This document shows, piece by piece, positions 18,801-19,500 of a stretch of 19,500 nucleotides of DNA (positions are counted from its first letter, which is position 1; each line of letters begins with the position of its first letter). The DNA is from Beroe ovata (taxonomy: Eukaryota > Ctenophora > Nuda > Beroida > Beroidae): positions 36,080 to 55,579 of the forward strand of contig CAMPET010000003.1 in assembly GCA_946803715.1 (NCBI GenBank), in the 5' to 3' direction. Position numbers and translations under genes: made by a program. The notes below the pieces were generated by a model that searched no databases, was not told the DNA's origin, and was given only the letters and a program-made list of their open reading frames with translations.

Positions 18801-19385
18801 AATACACAATGATCCACATTAATGCACATTGTGATGCACGTTGTAATCCCATTCCCAGGTTCAAGTGTGGGCCCTACACGGGCTGTCACTCATAGCGGAC
18901 ACGGGTGGGCCCATGTTCCGGGGCTATGTGGGTCCGACCCTGGACTTGGTGGGCGAGCTCCTCCTCACAGAGAGTGTGGACAAGGTGGAGGTACACCAGT
19001 GTTTGGGGAACCTCCTCACTGCTCTCATCACTTCACTCGGACCAGACCTTCAGGTGGGTCCTCATCCTGGTAATAATGGTAGAGGAGGGAGATAACCTCC
19101 TGATCTCTGTTGAGCAGGTCACAGATAATCATCATTGCTGATCCGGATCGCACATTCCTCATCGTTGTGTAATACACATCAATATAGCACACTCTCACAG
19201 AACATAACATATCGGTTTTATGTGAGTGCGATAAACCCACAACTATTTCAGATGGAGAGTAAGAGTATAGCACATGGACGGAGTGTGTGTTTGGTGGGGT
19301 GTGCAGCTATGCAGATCCACCCTGATCCACAAGTTCAGTGTACTGCCATACAGTGTCTACAGCAACTACATCTATTCGCCCCACG
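12858..19385 (+). CDS. HEATR5B: HEAT-repeat protein HEATR5 (HEATR5B-like), 3' end outside window
   Basis: Twelve in-phase exons encode about 1055 residues, half of the roughly 2070-residue family length: 12858-14310, 14407-14528, 14637-14864, 15044-15199, 15403-15535, 15651-15795, 15923-16116, 16240-16364, 16502-16618, 16739-16903, 18859-19053 and 19252-19385 (phase 2, donor GTACTG). Conserved blocks include [96 protein letters not shown] and [26 protein letters not shown]5B (yeast Laa1) binds AP-1 with aftiphilin/gamma-synergin partners at the trans-Golgi and endosomes. Similarity is to the HEATR5A/B pair; a single ancestral HEATR5 is likely. Most introns are 96-203 bases; only intron 10 (16904-18858) is long. 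Earlier ATG 12828 and TTG 12810 lie before the splice acceptor and were rejected. Confidence 0.93.
17116..18071 (-). CDS. Nested secreted protein gene, unrecognised, three exons
   Basis: Minus-strand exons 18071-18005, 17761-17303 and 17186-17116 join with phase 1 at both junctions (donors GTACCT and GTACAG, acceptors TTATTCCAG and CAACATAG). They encode 198 residues ending ALQTAIPI. The first exon is a textbook signal peptide, [19 protein letters not shown] then SEA|D, with likely cleavage after about residue 22. The mature part is rich in beta-prone segments ([60 protein letters not shown]) with six cysteines, two in a CDC motif. I see no catalytic motif, membrane anchor or known domain. 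It lies entirely inside intron 10 of HEATR5 on the opposite strand. I do not recognise the family; a lineage-restricted extracellular protein is an inference. Confidence 0.65.
17951..17982. repeat. 16-bp direct duplication
   Basis: Two adjacent copies of TAGGAACCTGCTATAA lie just inside the first intron of the nested minus-strand gene. Confidence 0.85.
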
Positions 19386-19410
19386 GTACTGTGCGATTGA
19401 TACCTCACCA

Positions 19411-19500
19411 TCCCCCTCTCCTCTCACCCTTTTCACATTTACCCCCCCTCTCCTCTCACCCTCTCCTCATTTACCCCCCTTTCCTCTCACCCTCTCCACA
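19411..19500 (+). repeat. Pyrimidine-rich tandem repeat in HEATR5 intron
   Basis: About three imperfect copies of a roughly 30-base C/T-rich unit (CCCCCTCTCCTCTCACCCT then TTTCACATTTA or CTCCTCATTTA) run to the window edge, inside the intron after exon 12. Confidence 0.8.

Larger units (their letters stand above)
16904..18858 (+). other. Long HEATR5 intron 10
   Basis: At 1955 bases this intron is about ten times its neighbours. It holds the antisense nested gene (17116-18071) and a duplicated 16-mer at 17951-17982. The stretch 18072-18858 shows no supported gene; a minus-strand open frame near 18253-18495 ([18 protein letters not shown]) has no splice or family support. Confidence 0.85.

Noticed and set aside
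1-19500. tRNA, rRNA, CRISPR, viral or transposase coding sequence
   Set aside because: None seen on either strand; the cloverleaf at 8502-8656 has stems too long and lacks tRNA box sequences, so it is not a tRNA.

Overview
The window looks like compact metazoan nuclear DNA. Its genes are recognisable animal orthologues (UTP6, a glutaredoxin, FANCL, TSEN2, TP53RK/Bud32, HEATR5). They are interrupted by GT-AG introns mostly 45-200 bases long, genes lie 140-450 bases apart, and there are CA-rich microsatellites and many fold-back sequences. There are no bacterial operon features. Gene density and very short introns fit an early-branching animal with a small genome (a sponge is my best guess), but the exact taxon is inference.

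Layout. 1-1470: CA-rich simple sequence and an 11-bp minisatellite, no supported gene except the intron flank of the next one. 1471-4578 (minus strand): at least eight small spliced exons; the leftmost (1471-1608) encodes the start of a RasGEF catalytic domain, and the right-hand exons join in phase into an N-terminal region I do not recognise. 4579-6245: a divergent intergenic region holding a near-perfect 128-bp palindrome, two related GC-rich fold-backs, two further hairpins and an ATTCA pentanucleotide tract.

6246-19500 (plus strand): a head-to-tail run of UTP6 (rRNA processing), glutaredoxin (redox), FANCL (DNA crosslink repair E3 ligase), TSEN2 (tRNA intron endonuclease), TP53RK (KEOPS kinase, tRNA t6A), a very small candidate gene with two SUMO-interacting motifs, and HEATR5 (large HEAT-repeat trafficking protein, running off the right edge). 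UTP6, FANCL and TSEN2 have no introns in their coding parts. HEATR5 has at least 12 exons here, and one intron, ten times longer than most of the others, contains a three-exon gene on the opposite strand for a secreted 198-residue protein that I do not recognise.

The most unusual points are: a cloverleaf-like fold-back after the glutaredoxin gene, in which an outer stem and three 11-bp hairpin stems all carry the same TC/TC internal mismatch; good 3' splice sites lying 1-7 bases before the start codons of five successive plus-strand genes, which suggests spliced-leader trans-splicing of a polycistronic unit or systematic leader introns; the nested secreted gene; and the tandem SIM micro-gene in front of HEATR5. 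All exon boundaries were assigned by eye from splice consensus, phase and remembered family conservation, not by alignment software or RNA data.
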